DNA of 64,000 nt from Streptomyces sp. HUAS 15-9 (GCF_025642155.1 NZ_CP106798.1:4650001-4714000), one strand, 5' to 3'. Numbered from the stretch's first letter, positions 17,245 to 26,977 are shown. Made by a program: numbers and translations. Notes: a model not told the origin generated them from the sequence alone.

Positions 17245-18730
17245 GGTGGCCGAGATGACCCCCACGGACCCGACGGCCGCAGACGGCGAGACGCCACCCC
17301 ACCCGGCCGAAGTCCCGGCGCCCACCCCCGAACCCGGACCCGAAACCGCAGGCGAACCCGCCCCCGCACCCAATCGCGCACCCGAACCCGCGCGCGAAAC
17401 GCTCCTCAACCGCCTGCGCACCCGAACGCGCCGCTGGCTCCACATCCTGAAGTACCTGATCGCCACGTGGATCGCCCTGGGCATCACCCTGGCCGGTGGC
17501 GACGAACTCTCCACCTCCTACGGGTTCAACACGGAGGACGGTCTCCTGGCCGGCTTCGCCCAGGGCCTGGCCGTCGTGCTGTCCCAGTCGCGCCCGGTCC
17601 CCGCCTGGGGCATCTCCCTCGCCGCGATGGTCGCCACGGCCACAGCGGCCCGCCCCGCCCTGGCCGACGCCCCGCAGCCCGGCCCCGACTGGCCCTGGGC
17701 GACCCCTCAAGTCCTGGCCCACGCCTTCGTGTTCTTCGTTCTCGCCCTACGGCTCCCGATCCGCAGGGCGGTCGCCGCACTGGCGGTGTCCGGTCTGGCG
17801 ACCTTCGTCGTCGAAGGTGTCATCGGCGGGGTGGGATACAGCGCGACCGGCCTGGTCGCGGTCGCCGTCTTCTCCGTGGCCGTTCTGGTGGGCACTGCCC
17901 TGCGCGCCCGCAGCGAGGCCCGTACCCAGCTGGTCGAGCAGGAGACGATCACCGCGGAGGAGCGGGCCCGCCGCACCCTGCTGGAGGAGCGCAGCCGTAT
18001 CGCGCGCGAACTGCACGACGTGGTCGCGCACCACATGTCGGTGATCTCCATCCAGGCTCAGGTGGCCCCGCACCTGGTGGAGAACCCCTCCGAGGAGCTG
18101 AAGGAGAACCTGGCCGGCATCCGCCAGAACGCCTTGGAGGCACTCACCGAACTGCGCCGGGTGCTGGGCGTCCTGCGCTCGGAGAACCCGGACGAACCGG
18201 CCCCGGACTCCCCGCAGCCCACCCTCGACCGGCTCGACGCCCTCATCGAGAACACCCGGGCCGCCGGCCTGGACGTGGTCACCGACATCGCCGGCGAACC
18301 GTGCCCCTACCCGCCCGGCGTGGAACTGTCCGCGTACCGGATCGTCCAGGAGGCCCTCAGCAACGTCCTGCGCCACGCACCGGGTTCCAAGGTCAGGGTG
18401 GAGGTCAGCCACTTCTCCGAGGGCGTTCACCTGGGAGTCATCAACTCCCGCCCCGACCGGCCGGTTCCCCCTTCCCCGGGCACGGGCCACGGCCTGCTGG
18501 GCATGAGGGAACGTGCGACGATGCTGGGCGGCCATGTCACGGCGACCCCCACCCTGCACGGTGGCTTCATGGTGACGGCTTTCCTGCCCAAGGACGCATG
18601 CGTGGCCCGGCCGCCCCTGCCTCCCACTGACCCGGCGGCCGCCGACGGCGGAATCCCCCCACAGAAGCCACCCGCCCCCGCGACCGAAGGCCACGTGCCC
18701 ACCCCCGACGAAGGAGCCCAGACCCCATGA
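17237..18730 (+). CDS. Two-component sensor histidine kinase, NarL-partner type
   Basis: A 497-residue membrane kinase. A Pro/Glu-rich N-terminal tail (about residues 1-60) precedes four or more hydrophobic segments (about 70-215), then the HisKA_3 dimerisation helix with phosphoacceptor His in RIARELHDVVAHHMSV (about residue 258), and an HATPase domain ending in GHGLLGMRERATMLGG. A further Pro-rich tail of about 50 residues follows the catalytic domain. ATGs at 17237 and 17255 are both possible. Its stop overlaps the regulator start (ATGA), as in cognate pairs. Confidence 0.88.
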   Translation: MPKVAEMTPTDPTAADGETPPHPAEVPAPTPEPGPETAGEPAPAPNRAPEPARETLLNRLRTRTRRWLHILKYLIATWIALGITLAGGDELSTSYGFNTEDGLLAGFAQGLAVVLSQSRPVPAWGISLAAMVATATAARPALADAPQPGPDWPWATPQVLAHAFVFFVLALRLPIRRAVAALAVSGLATFVVEGVIGGVGYSATGLVAVAVFSVAVLVGTALRARSEARTQLVEQETITAEERARRTLLEERSRIARELHDVVAHHMSVISIQAQVAPHLVENPSEELKENLAGIRQNALEALTELRRVLGVLRSENPDEPAPDSPQPTLDRLDALIENTRAAGLDVVTDIAGEPCPYPPGVELSAYRIVQEALSNVLRHAPGSKVRVEVSHFSEGVHLGVINSRPDRPVPPSPGTGHGLLGMRERATMLGGHVTATPTLHGGFMVTAFLPKDACVARPPLPPTDPAAADGGIPPQKPPAPATEGHVPTPDEGAQTP

Positions 18731-19410
18731 CACCCGTCGGTCCGGACCCCATCCGCGTGCTGATCGCCGACGACCAGCAAATGGTCCGCCAGGGCTTCAC
18801 GGTGCTGCTCAACACCCAGCCCGACATCGACGTGATCGGGCAGGCGGTGGACGGCAGGGACGCCATCGCCAAGGTGTCCGAACTGACCCCGGACGTCGTC
18901 CTGATGGACATCCGCATGCCCGAAATGAGCGGTATCGAGGCCACCCGCCGCATCACCACCGACGACCCCGCCGTCAAGGTCCTGGTCCTCACCACCTTCG
19001 ACCTGGACGAGTACGTCTACGAGGCGCTCCGTGCCGGCGCCTCCGGCTTCCTGCTCAAGGACGCCTCCGCGGACCAACTCGCCGAGGCGGTCAGAGTGGT
19101 GGCCGCCGGAGACGCCCTGCTCGCCCCCGGCATCACTCGCCGTCTGATCGCCGAGTTCTCCCGCCTGGACGGCCCCCGTCGCGCCCCGCTGAGGCAACGC
19201 GTCGGCGACCTGACCGAGCGCGAGACGGAGGTGCTGGCCCTGATCGCCCAGGGCCTGTCGAACGCGGAGATCGCCGAACGGCTGGTGGTGGCCGAGCAGA
19301 CCGTGAAGACCCACGTCGGCCGCATCCTGGTGAAACTGGGCCTGCGCGACCGCACTCAGGCGGCGGTGTTCGCCTACGAGTCGGGCCTGGTCCGCCCCGG
19401 TACCCGCTGA
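18727..19410 (+). CDS. LuxR/NarL-family response regulator
   Basis: The cognate regulator of the preceding kinase, 227 residues. The receiver domain has the acidic pair DD15-16, phosphoacceptor Asp61 in VVLMDIRMPEMSG, and Lys in LLKDAS. The C-terminal helix-turn-helix reads LTERETEVLALIAQGLSNAE onward. It ends the four-gene operon and is very similar to the regulator at 20899, suggesting tandem duplication. The shared 13-mers at 14841 and 19433 are candidate binding sites. Confidence 0.9.
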   Translation: MTPVGPDPIRVLIADDQQMVRQGFTVLLNTQPDIDVIGQAVDGRDAIAKVSELTPDVVLMDIRMPEMSGIEATRRITTDDPAVKVLVLTTFDLDEYVYEALRAGASGFLLKDASADQLAEAVRVVAAGDALLAPGITRRLIAEFSRLDGPRRAPLRQRVGDLTERETEVLALIAQGLSNAEIAERLVVAEQTVKTHVGRILVKLGLRDRTQAAVFAYESGLVRPGTR

Positions 19411-19432
19411 GACCGCCCGTGGCCTGCCCCGA

Positions 19433-19445
19433 GTAGTACCTGAGA
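19433..19445 (+). promoter_or_regulatory. Candidate response-regulator box, copy 2
   Basis: An exact copy of GTAGTACCTGAGA lies 66 bases before the second kinase gene, within a 100-base gap. An inverted CTGAGA/TCTCAG pair also starts here (19440-19467). Confidence 0.45.
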
Positions 19446-19510
19446 CGGATTCCCAAGGACCCTCTCAGAGGTGACGACCGCGACCCCGGCCGCCGCATAC
19501 CGTTTTCATC

Positions 19511-20902
19511 GTGACCGAGACGACGCACATGCAGACGACACCGCCGGGCGCAGCCGCCAGGCCGCGCAGCCCGGAGTTCCGGCTTGTCGCGGACGCCCTG
19601 CGGGGGCTGCGGCAGGACCTGTTCCACGACGCGTTCGCGTATGTCCCGCTGCCCCGGATGCGTGTCGACGGCCGGCTGACCCGCCGTCTCACCGGTCGCG
19701 CCCGGGAGTACTCGGCGTGGAGAGCGCACATGCTGGTGGCCGCCGCGGGCGCGCTGGCGATGCTCATCGGGTTCGTGGGCAGTGGTACCGGCGGCGGGGC
19801 AGCCGTGCTGTGCGGTCTCCTCGCACTGCTTCCGGTCCTGCTGACCCTGGCCCGTCCGGTGGGAGCCTTCTGGCTGTCCCTGGCGGCGACGGCGGCCGGC
19901 TCGATCGTGGGCTCGTCCTGGATGGACTGGCCGTGGCTGCCGGGCAGCTTCCTCGCCCATCTCGTGGTGCTCACGGTGGTGGCGATACGGACCCGCCCGC
20001 GTGCGGCGGCCTGGATGTGGGTGCTGACCGCGGGCTACGGCTTCGTGGTCGAGGCCACCCTGGGCGGGGGCCATCTCAACACCAACGCCGGACCGATGCT
20101 CGTGCTCTCGGCGATAATCCTGCTGGCCGTCACGGTCTGGCACATACGCCGGGACGCCGTGCAGGAGGTGACCGCCCAGCAGACGGTGACCGCGCACGAG
20201 CGCTCCCGCCGCACGCTGCTGGAGGAGCGCACCACGATCGCCCGCGAACTGCACGACGTGGTCGCCCACCACATGTCGGTGGTCGCCATCCAGGCGGAGG
20301 CGGCGCCGTACCGGGTGGAGAACCCGCCGCCGGAGCTGGAGAAGGCCTTCGCCACGATCCGGGAGAACGCGGTCGCGGCACTGACCGAGCTCCGCCGTGT
20401 CCTGGGAGTGGTCCGCGCCGAGGACTACGAGGCACCGGACGCCCCCCAGCCCACCCTCGCTGATCTGGACTCCCTGCTCGACAATGTGCGGGAGGCCGGG
20501 CTCGAAGTGGAGAAGACGGTGACCGGCGCGGTGCGCGAACTCCCGCAGGGCGTCGAGCTGTCGGCGTACCGAATCGTGCAGGAGGCACTGAGCAACTCGC
20601 TGCGGCACGCGCCGGGGGCGAAAGCGCGCGTCGAGATCGGGTACGTCCTCGGCGGGCTCGGTCTGCGCATAGTCAACGGCCCGCCGCCCGCGCCGGACCT
20701 GGTGAAGCCGTCACCGGGCGCCGGACACGGGATCACCGGGATGCGGGAGCGGGTCTCCATGCTGAACGGCGAGATGACGGCAGGGCCGGCCGAGGACGGG
20801 GGTTACGAGGTGACGGTGTTCCTCCCGGTCGCTCTCGAGCCCGACCGGGACGACCGCGGTAACGACCGACGCGACGGGCACGACCACAGGAACGGTGCAT
20901 GA
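19511..20902 (+). CDS. Two-component sensor histidine kinase, paralogue
   Basis: A 463-residue membrane kinase parallel in layout to the one at 17237: hydrophobic segments at about residues 75-210, His in TIARELHDVVAHHMSVVAIQ (about residue 248), and an HATPase domain with GHGITGMRERVSML. It lacks the long Pro-rich tail, and its N-terminal region differs, so it probably senses another signal. The GTG start is followed by a second in-frame ATG seven codons later. Its stop overlaps the next gene (ATGA). Confidence 0.88.
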   Translation: MTETTHMQTTPPGAAARPRSPEFRLVADALRGLRQDLFHDAFAYVPLPRMRVDGRLTRRLTGRAREYSAWRAHMLVAAAGALAMLIGFVGSGTGGGAAVLCGLLALLPVLLTLARPVGAFWLSLAATAAGSIVGSSWMDWPWLPGSFLAHLVVLTVVAIRTRPRAAAWMWVLTAGYGFVVEATLGGGHLNTNAGPMLVLSAIILLAVTVWHIRRDAVQEVTAQQTVTAHERSRRTLLEERTTIARELHDVVAHHMSVVAIQAEAAPYRVENPPPELEKAFATIRENAVAALTELRRVLGVVRAEDYEAPDAPQPTLADLDSLLDNVREAGLEVEKTVTGAVRELPQGVELSAYRIVQEALSNSLRHAPGAKARVEIGYVLGGLGLRIVNGPPPAPDLVKPSPGAGHGITGMRERVSMLNGEMTAGPAEDGGYEVTVFLPVALEPDRDDRGNDRRDGHDHRNGA

Positions 20903-21573
20903 CGACTCGCACGATCCGCGTACTGATTGCGGACGACCAGATGATGGTGCGTGAGGGCTTCTCGGTCCTGCTGAACGCGATGCCGGACATCGAGGTCGTC
21001 GGCGAGGCCGTCAACGGTCGTGAGGCCGTCGAGCGGGTGCGGGAACTCGCCCCGGACGTCGTACTGATGGACATCCGGATGCCCGAGCTGAACGGCATCG
21101 AGGCGACGCGGGAGATTGTCGCCGCGGACGGTACGGCGAAGGTGTTGGTGCTGACCACGTTCGACCTCGACGAGTATGTGTACCAGGCGCTGCGGGCGGG
21201 GGCCTCCGGCTTCCTGCTGAAGGACGCCTCGGCGCGCCAGCTCGCCGACGGGGTGCGAGTGGTGGCCTCGGGTGAAGCGCTGCTGGCCCCCACGGTCACC
21301 AAGCGACTGATCACGGAGTTCTCGCGGCTGTTCGAGGCACCGCGGCCGGCCCCCACCGGACAGTCGGCGTACGGGGACCTGACCGAGCGGGAGACGGAGG
21401 TGCTGGTCCTGATAGCCCAGGGCCTGTCCAACGCGGAGATAGCCGAGCGGCTGGTGGTCGCCGAGTCCACGATCAAGACCCATGTCAGTCGCATCCTGGT
21501 GAAGCTGGGCCTGCGTGACCGCACCCAGGCGGCGGTGTTCGCCTATGAGGCGCGACTGGTCACGCCGGGGTGA
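20899..21573 (+). CDS. LuxR/NarL-family response regulator, paralogue
   Basis: The partner of the preceding kinase, 224 residues. The phosphoacceptor is Asp58 in VVLMDIRMPELNG, and the HTH segment LTERETEVLVLIAQGLSNAE is almost identical to that of the regulator at 18727. Near-identical recognition helices (VVAEQTVKTHVG against VVAESTIKTHVS) make overlapping DNA targets likely, which raises the possibility of cross-talk. Confidence 0.9.
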   Translation: MTTRTIRVLIADDQMMVREGFSVLLNAMPDIEVVGEAVNGREAVERVRELAPDVVLMDIRMPELNGIEATREIVAADGTAKVLVLTTFDLDEYVYQALRAGASGFLLKDASARQLADGVRVVASGEALLAPTVTKRLITEFSRLFEAPRPAPTGQSAYGDLTERETEVLVLIAQGLSNAEIAERLVVAESTIKTHVSRILVKLGLRDRTQAAVFAYEARLVTPG

Positions 21574-21617
21574 GAGACCCCTGGTCATGGAGGGAGGAAC
21601 CGGGCTAGCGTCCGTCC

Positions 21618-22838
21618 ATGGCAGCTGTTTCCGATCTCGCCTTCGACCCCTGGGACCCGGCGTTCCTCGCCGATCCGTACCCGGCCTACGCCGAGCTGCG
21701 GGCGAGGGGCCGCGTGATCCACTACGAACCGACCGGCCAGTGGCTGGTCCCGCATCACGCGGACGTCTCGGCGCTGTTGCGGGACCGCCGCCTCGGTCGC
21801 ACGTATCAGCACCGGTTCTCGCACGAGGACTTCGGCCGCACGGCGCCCCCGCCGGAGCACGAGCCGTTCCACGTCCTGAACGACCACGGGATGCTCGACC
21901 TCGAACCGCCGGACCACACCCGTATCCGGCGCCTGGTGTCGAAGGCGTTCACCCCGCGCACGGTGGAGCGGCTCAAGCCGTACGTCGGTGAGCTGGCCGG
22001 GGAACTGGTGTCGGCCCTCGTGGCGGTGGGCGGCGGCGATCTGCTGAAGGACGTCGCGGAGCCGCTGCCGGTCGCGGTGATCGCGGAGATGCTGGGCATC
22101 CCCGAGTCGGACCGTGCCCAGCTGCGCCCCTGGTCGGCGGACATCTGCGGGATGTACGAGCTGAATCCCTCCGAGGACACGGCGGCGAAGGCGGTCCAGG
22201 CGTCGGTGGAGTTCTCGGACTACCTCAGGGAGCTGATCGCGGCGCGCCGCAAGGAGCCCGGCGAGGACCTCATCTCCGGCCTGATCGCGGCTCACGACGA
22301 GGGCGACCGGCTGACCGAGCAGGAGATGATCTCCACGGCGGTCCTGCTCCTCAACGCGGGCCACGAGGCCACGGTGAACGCGACGGTGAACGGCTGGTGG
22401 GCCCTGTTCCGCAACCAGGCCCAGCTGGCCGCCCTGCGCGCGGACCACTCCCTGGTCCCCTCGGCCATCGAGGAGCTGATGCGCTACGACACCCCGCTCC
22501 AGCTCTTCGAGCGCTGGGTGCTGGACGAGATCGAGATCGACGGCACGACGATCCCCAGGGGCGCGGAGATCGCCATGCTCTTCGGCTCCGCCAACCACGA
22601 CCCGGCGGTGTTCACCGCCCCCGAGACCCTCGACCTCACCCGCGCGGACAACCCCCACATATCCTTCAGCGCGGGCATCCACTACTGCATCGGCGCCCCA
22701 CTGGCCCGCATCGAACTGGCGGCCTCGATGAAGGCGTTGCTGGAGCAGGCCCCGAGTCTGAGCCTGGTGGCGGAGCCGGAAAGGAAGCCGAACTTTGTGA
22801 TCCGGGGATTGGAGGGGTTGAGCGTCGAGGTCGGGTGA
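21618..22838 (+). CDS. Cytochrome P450
   Basis: A soluble bacterial class I P450 of 406 residues. The I-helix motif AGHEAT (about residue 253), the ExxR core and the heme loop FSAGIHYCIGAPLAR with the thiolate Cys near residue 357 are all present. It needs ferredoxin and a reductase; neither is adjacent, and no biosynthetic genes flank it, so the substrate is unknown. Its TGA and the stop of the convergent ABC permease gene abut with no gap, together forming TGATCA. Confidence 0.92.
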   Translation: MAAVSDLAFDPWDPAFLADPYPAYAELRARGRVIHYEPTGQWLVPHHADVSALLRDRRLGRTYQHRFSHEDFGRTAPPPEHEPFHVLNDHGMLDLEPPDHTRIRRLVSKAFTPRTVERLKPYVGELAGELVSALVAVGGGDLLKDVAEPLPVAVIAEMLGIPESDRAQLRPWSADICGMYELNPSEDTAAKAVQASVEFSDYLRELIAARRKEPGEDLISGLIAAHDEGDRLTEQEMISTAVLLLNAGHEATVNATVNGWWALFRNQAQLAALRADHSLVPSAIEELMRYDTPLQLFERWVLDEIEIDGTTIPRGAEIAMLFGSANHDPAVFTAPETLDLTRADNPHISFSAGIHYCIGAPLARIELAASMKALLEQAPSLSLVAEPERKPNFVIRGLEGLSVEVG

Positions 22839-24440
22839 TCACGTCGTGATGTCCCGCCTCCGCAACGCCGCCAGCCCCGCGCCCACCAGGAACACCGCCA
22901 GTCCCGCGAGGGTCAGTACCGGGGTCCACTGCATCTCGCCGCCCGGCAGCTTCGGGAGGTGGCCGAAGGGGGAGAGGTCCAGGATGATCTGGGGGGCGTT
23001 CAGGGCCGGGCCCACCCAGCCGATCAGGAGGACGGCGACCGCCACTCCCCAGGCTGCTGCTGCCGCTCGGGGTGCGATGCCGTAGAGCAGGACCGCCACC
23101 CCGCCGATCACCCATACCGCCGGGAGCTGGAGGAGGCAGGCGCCCAGGATCGGGGCAATCTCCTTGCCGTAGCCGACGGCGAAGCCCAGGCCCGCCAGGA
23201 GCATGATCAGGGCCGAGCCGCCGAAGGCGATGGCCAGATGGCCCGCGGCCCAGCGCAGGCGGCCCACTGCGCAGGCCAGTACCGGTTCCGCGCGGCCCGA
23301 GGTCTCCTCGCTGTGCAGGCGCAGTACGGAGGCCACGACGTACAGGGAGGCGATCAGGCCGAGCATGCCGACCATCGCCGCGAGGAACGCGTTCGTGAAC
23401 GCGCTCTGGCCGCCCATCCGCTCGAAGATCTCCCGTGCCTGGTCGTTGCCGCGGACCAGATCGGCCGCGCCGTCGGTCAGACCGCCGTAGACGACCCCGG
23501 CCAGGAAGAAGCCGATCGACCAGCCGAGGACGCTGCCCCGCTGCAGCCGCCAGGCCAGCGCGCCCGCCGTGCCCATGCGGCCGTTCGCCGGACCGGGCCG
23601 CGTGGGCAGGAAGCTCATGCCGACGTCCCGGCGCCCGGCGAGCCCGTAGGCCAGCGCGCCCTGGGCGGCGATCGCGGCCGCGAAGAGAAGCAGCACCCAC
23701 CAGCGTTCGCTCGCGAAGGACCGCTGGTTCTCCAGCCAGCCGAGCGGCGACAGCCACGTCAGCACCGAGGAACCGTCGTCGGACGCCGAGTCGCCCGCCG
23801 CGCGCAGGACGAAGGCCGCCCCGAGGACCCCCGAGGTCAGCCCCCGGGCGAGCCGTGCGCTTTCCGTCAGTTGGGCGACGATCGCCGCCATGGTGGCGAA
23901 GAGCATGCCGACCCCGGCGAGGCCGAGCCCGAAGGACACGGCGCCCGAGGTTCCCTGTCCGGCCAGACCGGCCGTGACCAGCAGCGCCAGTACGGCGTTC
24001 GCGACGGCCGCCGCCAGCAGCGCTGCCGTGAGGGAGGCCCGGCGGCCCACCATCCCCGACGCCACCAGCTCCTGCCGGCCGCTCTCCTCCTCGTCCCGGG
24101 TGTGCCGTACGACGATCAGCAGGCTCATCACGGCCACGAGCTCGGCCGCGGTCACTCCCACGCGCCAGGCCGTCAGCGCGCCGATCGAGGTGTCGAAGAC
24201 CGGGCCGATCAGGGCGCGGAACGAGGCGTTGGTCTCCATCTGCCGTGCCAGGTCGGCACGTTCGGCGGTGGTGTCGTACAGGGACTTCAGGGTGCCCGGC
24301 ATGGAGAGGATCATGAGCGCGTTCACCGCGACGAACACCGGGATCATCACCCGGTCGCGGCGCAGGGCGAAGCGCAACAGGGTTCCGGTGCCGGCCAGTT
24401 GGCGGGTGCCGCCAGGCGCCCGTACCGCGAGGGTGGTCAT
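22839..24440 (-). CDS. ABC exporter permease (two-domain ABC-2 type)
   Basis: A 533-residue integral membrane protein with about 12 hydrophobic segments in two similar halves, as in fused ABC-2 permeases paired with a single-domain ATPase. The ATG at 24440 overlaps the ATPase stop (ATGA), so the pair is co-translated. Much longer upstream open sequence in this frame belongs to the opposite reading of the ATPase gene and is rejected. It probably exports a drug or antibiotic-like compound under control of the divergent MarR-type regulator. Confidence 0.82.
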   Translation of the reverse strand: MTTLAVRAPGGTRQLAGTGTLLRFALRRDRVMIPVFVAVNALMILSMPGTLKSLYDTTAERADLARQMETNASFRALIGPVFDTSIGALTAWRVGVTAAELVAVMSLLIVVRHTRDEEESGRQELVASGMVGRRASLTAALLAAAVANAVLALLVTAGLAGQGTSGAVSFGLGLAGVGMLFATMAAIVAQLTESARLARGLTSGVLGAAFVLRAAGDSASDDGSSVLTWLSPLGWLENQRSFASERWWVLLLFAAAIAAQGALAYGLAGRRDVGMSFLPTRPGPANGRMGTAGALAWRLQRGSVLGWSIGFFLAGVVYGGLTDGAADLVRGNDQAREIFERMGGQSAFTNAFLAAMVGMLGLIASLYVVASVLRLHSEETSGRAEPVLACAVGRLRWAAGHLAIAFGGSALIMLLAGLGFAVGYGKEIAPILGACLLQLPAVWVIGGVAVLLYGIAPRAAAAAWGVAVAVLLIGWVGPALNAPQIILDLSPFGHLPKLPGGEMQWTPVLTLAGLAVFLVGAGLAALRRRDITT

Positions 24441-25330
24441 CGCGGCACCTCGTCCTGGTAGTGGCGCAGGAACAGTTCCTCCAGTGTGGGCGGGGTCGAG
24501 GTCAGGGACCGTACGCCCGACTCGCTCAGCTGCCGCAGCACGGCGTCCAGCTTGTCCGTGTCCACCTGGAGGCGCACCCGGCGGCCCTGTACGTCGAGGT
24601 CGTGGACGCCGGGGAGGTGGGACAGGCCGTTGGGCGGTCCCGCGAGTTCGGCGCTGACGCTGGTGCGGGTGAGGTGGCGCAGGTCGGCCAGCGAGCCGCT
24701 CTCGACGGTGCGGCCGTTGCGGATGATGCTCACCCGGTCGCAGAGCTCCTCGACCTCGCTGAGGATGTGCGAGGACAGCAGGATCGTGCGGCCGCGGGCG
24801 CGCTCCTCCTCCACGCAGCGCTGGAAGACCTCCTCCATCAGGGGGTCCAGGCCCGAGGTCGGCTCGTCCAGGATCAGCAGGTCGACGTCGGAGGCGAAGG
24901 CGGCGACGAGGGCGACCTTCTGCCGGTTGCCCTTCGAGTAGGTGCGGCCCTTCTTGGTGGGGTCCAGCTCGAACCGCTCGATCAGCTCGGTCCGGCGCGC
25001 CTTGTCGAGGCCTCCGCGCAGCCGGCCGTACAGGTCGATGACCTCGCCGCCGGAGAGGTTGCGCCACAGGGTGACGTCGCCGGGGACGTAGGCGATCCGG
25101 CGGTGCACCTCCACGGCGTCCCGCCACGGGTCGCGGCCCAGTATCTGCGCGGCGCCCGAGTCGGCGCGCAGCAGGCCGAGCAGGACCCGGATGGTGGTGG
25201 ACTTCCCGGAGCCGTTGGGGCCGAGGAAGCCGTGGACCTCTCCGGTCTCGACGTCCAGGTCGAGGCCGTCCAGGGCGTGTGTCCGCCCGAAGGACTTGTG
25301 CAGTCCGGAGACGGTGATTGCCTTCGTCAT
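24437..25330 (-). CDS. ABC exporter ATP-binding protein
   Basis: A 297-residue ATPase. Walker [10 protein letters not shown] (residues 37-45), Walker [14 protein letters not shown] and the switch histidine in LLSSHI are intact, while the signature loop reads YSKGNRQK instead of LSGGQ, as in some exporter ATPases. It drives the permease encoded immediately downstream. The start lies 73 bases from the divergent MarR-type gene with a palindrome between them. Confidence 0.9.
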   Translation of the reverse strand: MTKAITVSGLHKSFGRTHALDGLDLDVETGEVHGFLGPNGSGKSTTIRVLLGLLRADSGAAQILGRDPWRDAVEVHRRIAYVPGDVTLWRNLSGGEVIDLYGRLRGGLDKARRTELIERFELDPTKKGRTYSKGNRQKVALVAAFASDVDLLILDEPTSGLDPLMEEVFQRCVEEERARGRTILLSSHILSEVEELCDRVSIIRNGRTVESGSLADLRHLTRTSVSAELAGPPNGLSHLPGVHDLDVQGRRVRLQVDTDKLDAVLRQLSESGVRSLTSTPPTLEELFLRHYQDEVPR

Positions 25331-25350
25331 GGCTCAGAACGTACGCTTCT

Positions 25351-25366
25351 TTCAGAAATTTGTGAA
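25351..25366. promoter_or_regulatory. Palindromic operator between the MarR-type and ABC genes
   Basis: TTCAGAAATTTGTGAA is a 16-bp palindrome (only one symmetric base pair fails) in an unusually AT-rich 73-base divergent promoter region. Its size and place fit a dimeric winged-helix repressor site controlling both directions. Confidence 0.6.
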
Positions 25367-25403
25367 GTTAAGGAAGGCTATGAAGCTCCGATAGGATGCG
25401 GTC

Positions 25404-25901
25404 ATGACGGAATCAGCCGATACGGAGCGTGACCCCGAGGCGGTGTCGAAGTTCGTCGAGTCCTTCGCGGCACAGCTCGTCGAAGCCGGGATGCAGCGCA
25501 TGCCGGCCCGGCTCTTCGCCGCGCTCCTGTCCTCCGACGAGGGCGCGATGAGCTCTGCCGAACTGGGTGAACAGCTCCAGGTGAGCCCCGCGGCGGTCTC
25601 CGGCGCGGTGCGGTACCTGGCCCAGCAGCACATGGTGTCCCGCGAGCGTGAGCCCGGCTCGCGGCGCGAGCGCTACCGGGTGCACAGCAACCAGTGGTAC
25701 GAGGCCCTGACCAACCGTGAGGCGGTCATCAAACGGTGGGAGGGCGCCCTGCGCGAGGGGGTCGTCAGCCTCGGGGCGGACACCCCGGCGGGCCGCCGTA
25801 TGGCCGAGACGCTGGCCTTCTTCGAGTTCGTCGACGGCGAGATCGCGGCCATGATGGAGCGCTGGCGGGTGCACCGGGAACAGCTGTTCGGGCAGGGCTG
25901 A
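25404..25901 (+). CDS. MarR/GbsR-type transcriptional regulator
   Basis: A 165-residue winged-helix regulator; the helix-turn-helix is in MSSAELGEQLQVSPAAVSGAVRYL as split segments at about residues 49-72, followed by a basic wing (REREPGSRRERYRV). It is divergent from the ABC exporter genes, a common arrangement for drug-responsive repressors, and probably binds the palindrome at 25351. The effector is unknown. It converges with the lipid-kinase-like gene. Confidence 0.85.
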   Translation: MTESADTERDPEAVSKFVESFAAQLVEAGMQRMPARLFAALLSSDEGAMSSAELGEQLQVSPAAVSGAVRYLAQQHMVSREREPGSRRERYRVHSNQWYEALTNREAVIKRWEGALREGVVSLGADTPAGRRMAETLAFFEFVDGEIAAMMERWRVHREQLFGQG

Positions 25902-25913
25902 ACCCGGCCCCTT

Positions 25914-26780
25914 TCAGGCCCCCGCCCGCTGGGGCACCGTGAGCCCCCAGGCACCCTCCACGACCCGCCACGTCCGCTTCCGTACCGGCCCCGCCACCCC
26001 GGCGTCCGCCCGGTACCGGAAGTCCGGTCCGGCCACGGTCACGGTCCGCCCGGAGGCCCGCAGCGGGCACGCCTCCGCGCCCACCGACGCCGGCCGCACC
26101 TCGACCTCGGCCAGCCCGGCGGAGCCGGTCGTCACCGAGACGCCCTGCACCGGCTGGTCCAGATCGACGAGCGTCACCCCGTCGACCTCCACCCGCAGCC
26201 GCGCGGGCCCGGGTGCGGGCACGGACGTGGCGAGCCGGGCGGGGCGGGCGCCCAGCGTCCGTACGAGGGACCGGTATGTCGTCCGCAGCCAAGGGCGGCC
26301 CGGAGCCACGGGCACCGGCTCCAGCGGTGCGGCCCGCCGCACCGGCACCGGCGGGATCCGCAGCGCGCCGAGCACCACTCCGTCACTGTCGTCGACCAGC
26401 AGGTCCATGCGCCGCTCCACCCCGTCGAGCACGGCCCGTGCCGCGGCCACCGCCCCCGTCGGCACCCCCAGGGTCTCCGCCAGCGCCAGCGCGCCCCCCA
26501 CCGGCACCACCGACAGCACACATCCGGCCAGCTCCCGCTGCCGGTGCAACAAGGACACCGCCCGGACCAGCGCCCGGTCGTCGCCGACCACCACGGGGCG
26601 CCGCGAGCCGCGCCGCGCCAGGGCGCGGGCGAATTCCTCCGGCCCCTCCGGCAGGCACACCTTGGTGGTCGCACCCGCGCTGAGCACGTCTTTCGCGATT
26701 CGTACGGACTCGCCGTCCGTCCGCCGGGCGACCGGGTCGATGACCACCAGCAGCTGATCGGACGTCGCGAAGGTCGCCAC
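25914..26780 (-). CDS. Diacylglycerol-kinase-family protein with degenerate motifs
   Basis: A 288-residue protein with the overall pattern of the DAGK catalytic family (nucleotide-binding N-terminal half, beta-rich C-terminal half). The expected GGDGT loop reads VGDDRA, and the usual GTGND segment is replaced by VPVGGALALAETLG, so kinase activity is doubtful. The GTG at 26780 was chosen because the domain begins just after it (ATFATSDQLLVVIDP). It is divergent from purA. Alternatives are a lipid-binding relative or an enzyme with a different nucleotide site. Confidence 0.65.
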   Translation of the reverse strand: MATFATSDQLLVVIDPVARRTDGESVRIAKDVLSAGATTKVCLPEGPEEFARALARRGSRRPVVVGDDRALVRAVSLLHRQRELAGCVLSVVPVGGALALAETLGVPTGAVAAARAVLDGVERRMDLLVDDSDGVVLGALRIPPVPVRRAAPLEPVPVAPGRPWLRTTYRSLVRTLGARPARLATSVPAPGPARLRVEVDGVTLVDLDQPVQGVSVTTGSAGLAEVEVRPASVGAEACPLRASGRTVTVAGPDFRYRADAGVAGPVRKRTWRVVEGAWGLTVPQRAGA

Positions 26781-26822
26781 CTCGGTCCTGCCTCGCTTCC
26801 TCGGGTAGCATCTTTGTGCAAG

Positions 26823-26850
26823 AGCCCCTTGCGCTATTGCGCCAGGGGCT
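26823..26850. terminator. Hairpin in the purA upstream region
   Basis: AGCCCCTTGCGC and GCGCCAGGGGCT form a 12-bp stem with one mismatch and a 4-base loop, 128 bases before the purA start and 43 bases from the divergent start codon. It could end transcription into either promoter or act in the purA leader. Confidence 0.5.
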
Positions 26851-26977
26851 TCGTCTATTCCGGGGCATCCGGTCCGACGGTTGTGCGACCAAAGGCGGTC
26901 GCGGTGGTACGCGGCGGTGAACCTTACGCCTACGCCCCTGACCTTGGACATGCCCCGCCCGGAAGGGGTGTACGCGC

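Noticed and set aside
22836..22841. TGATCA shared by two convergent stop codons as a regulatory site
   Set aside because: Abutting stop codons create this hexamer by necessity, so no function is implied.
24441..25127. N-terminal extension of the ABC permease frame
   Set aside because: It lies within the ATPase gene in another frame; the ATG at 24440 overlapping the ATPase stop is the natural start.
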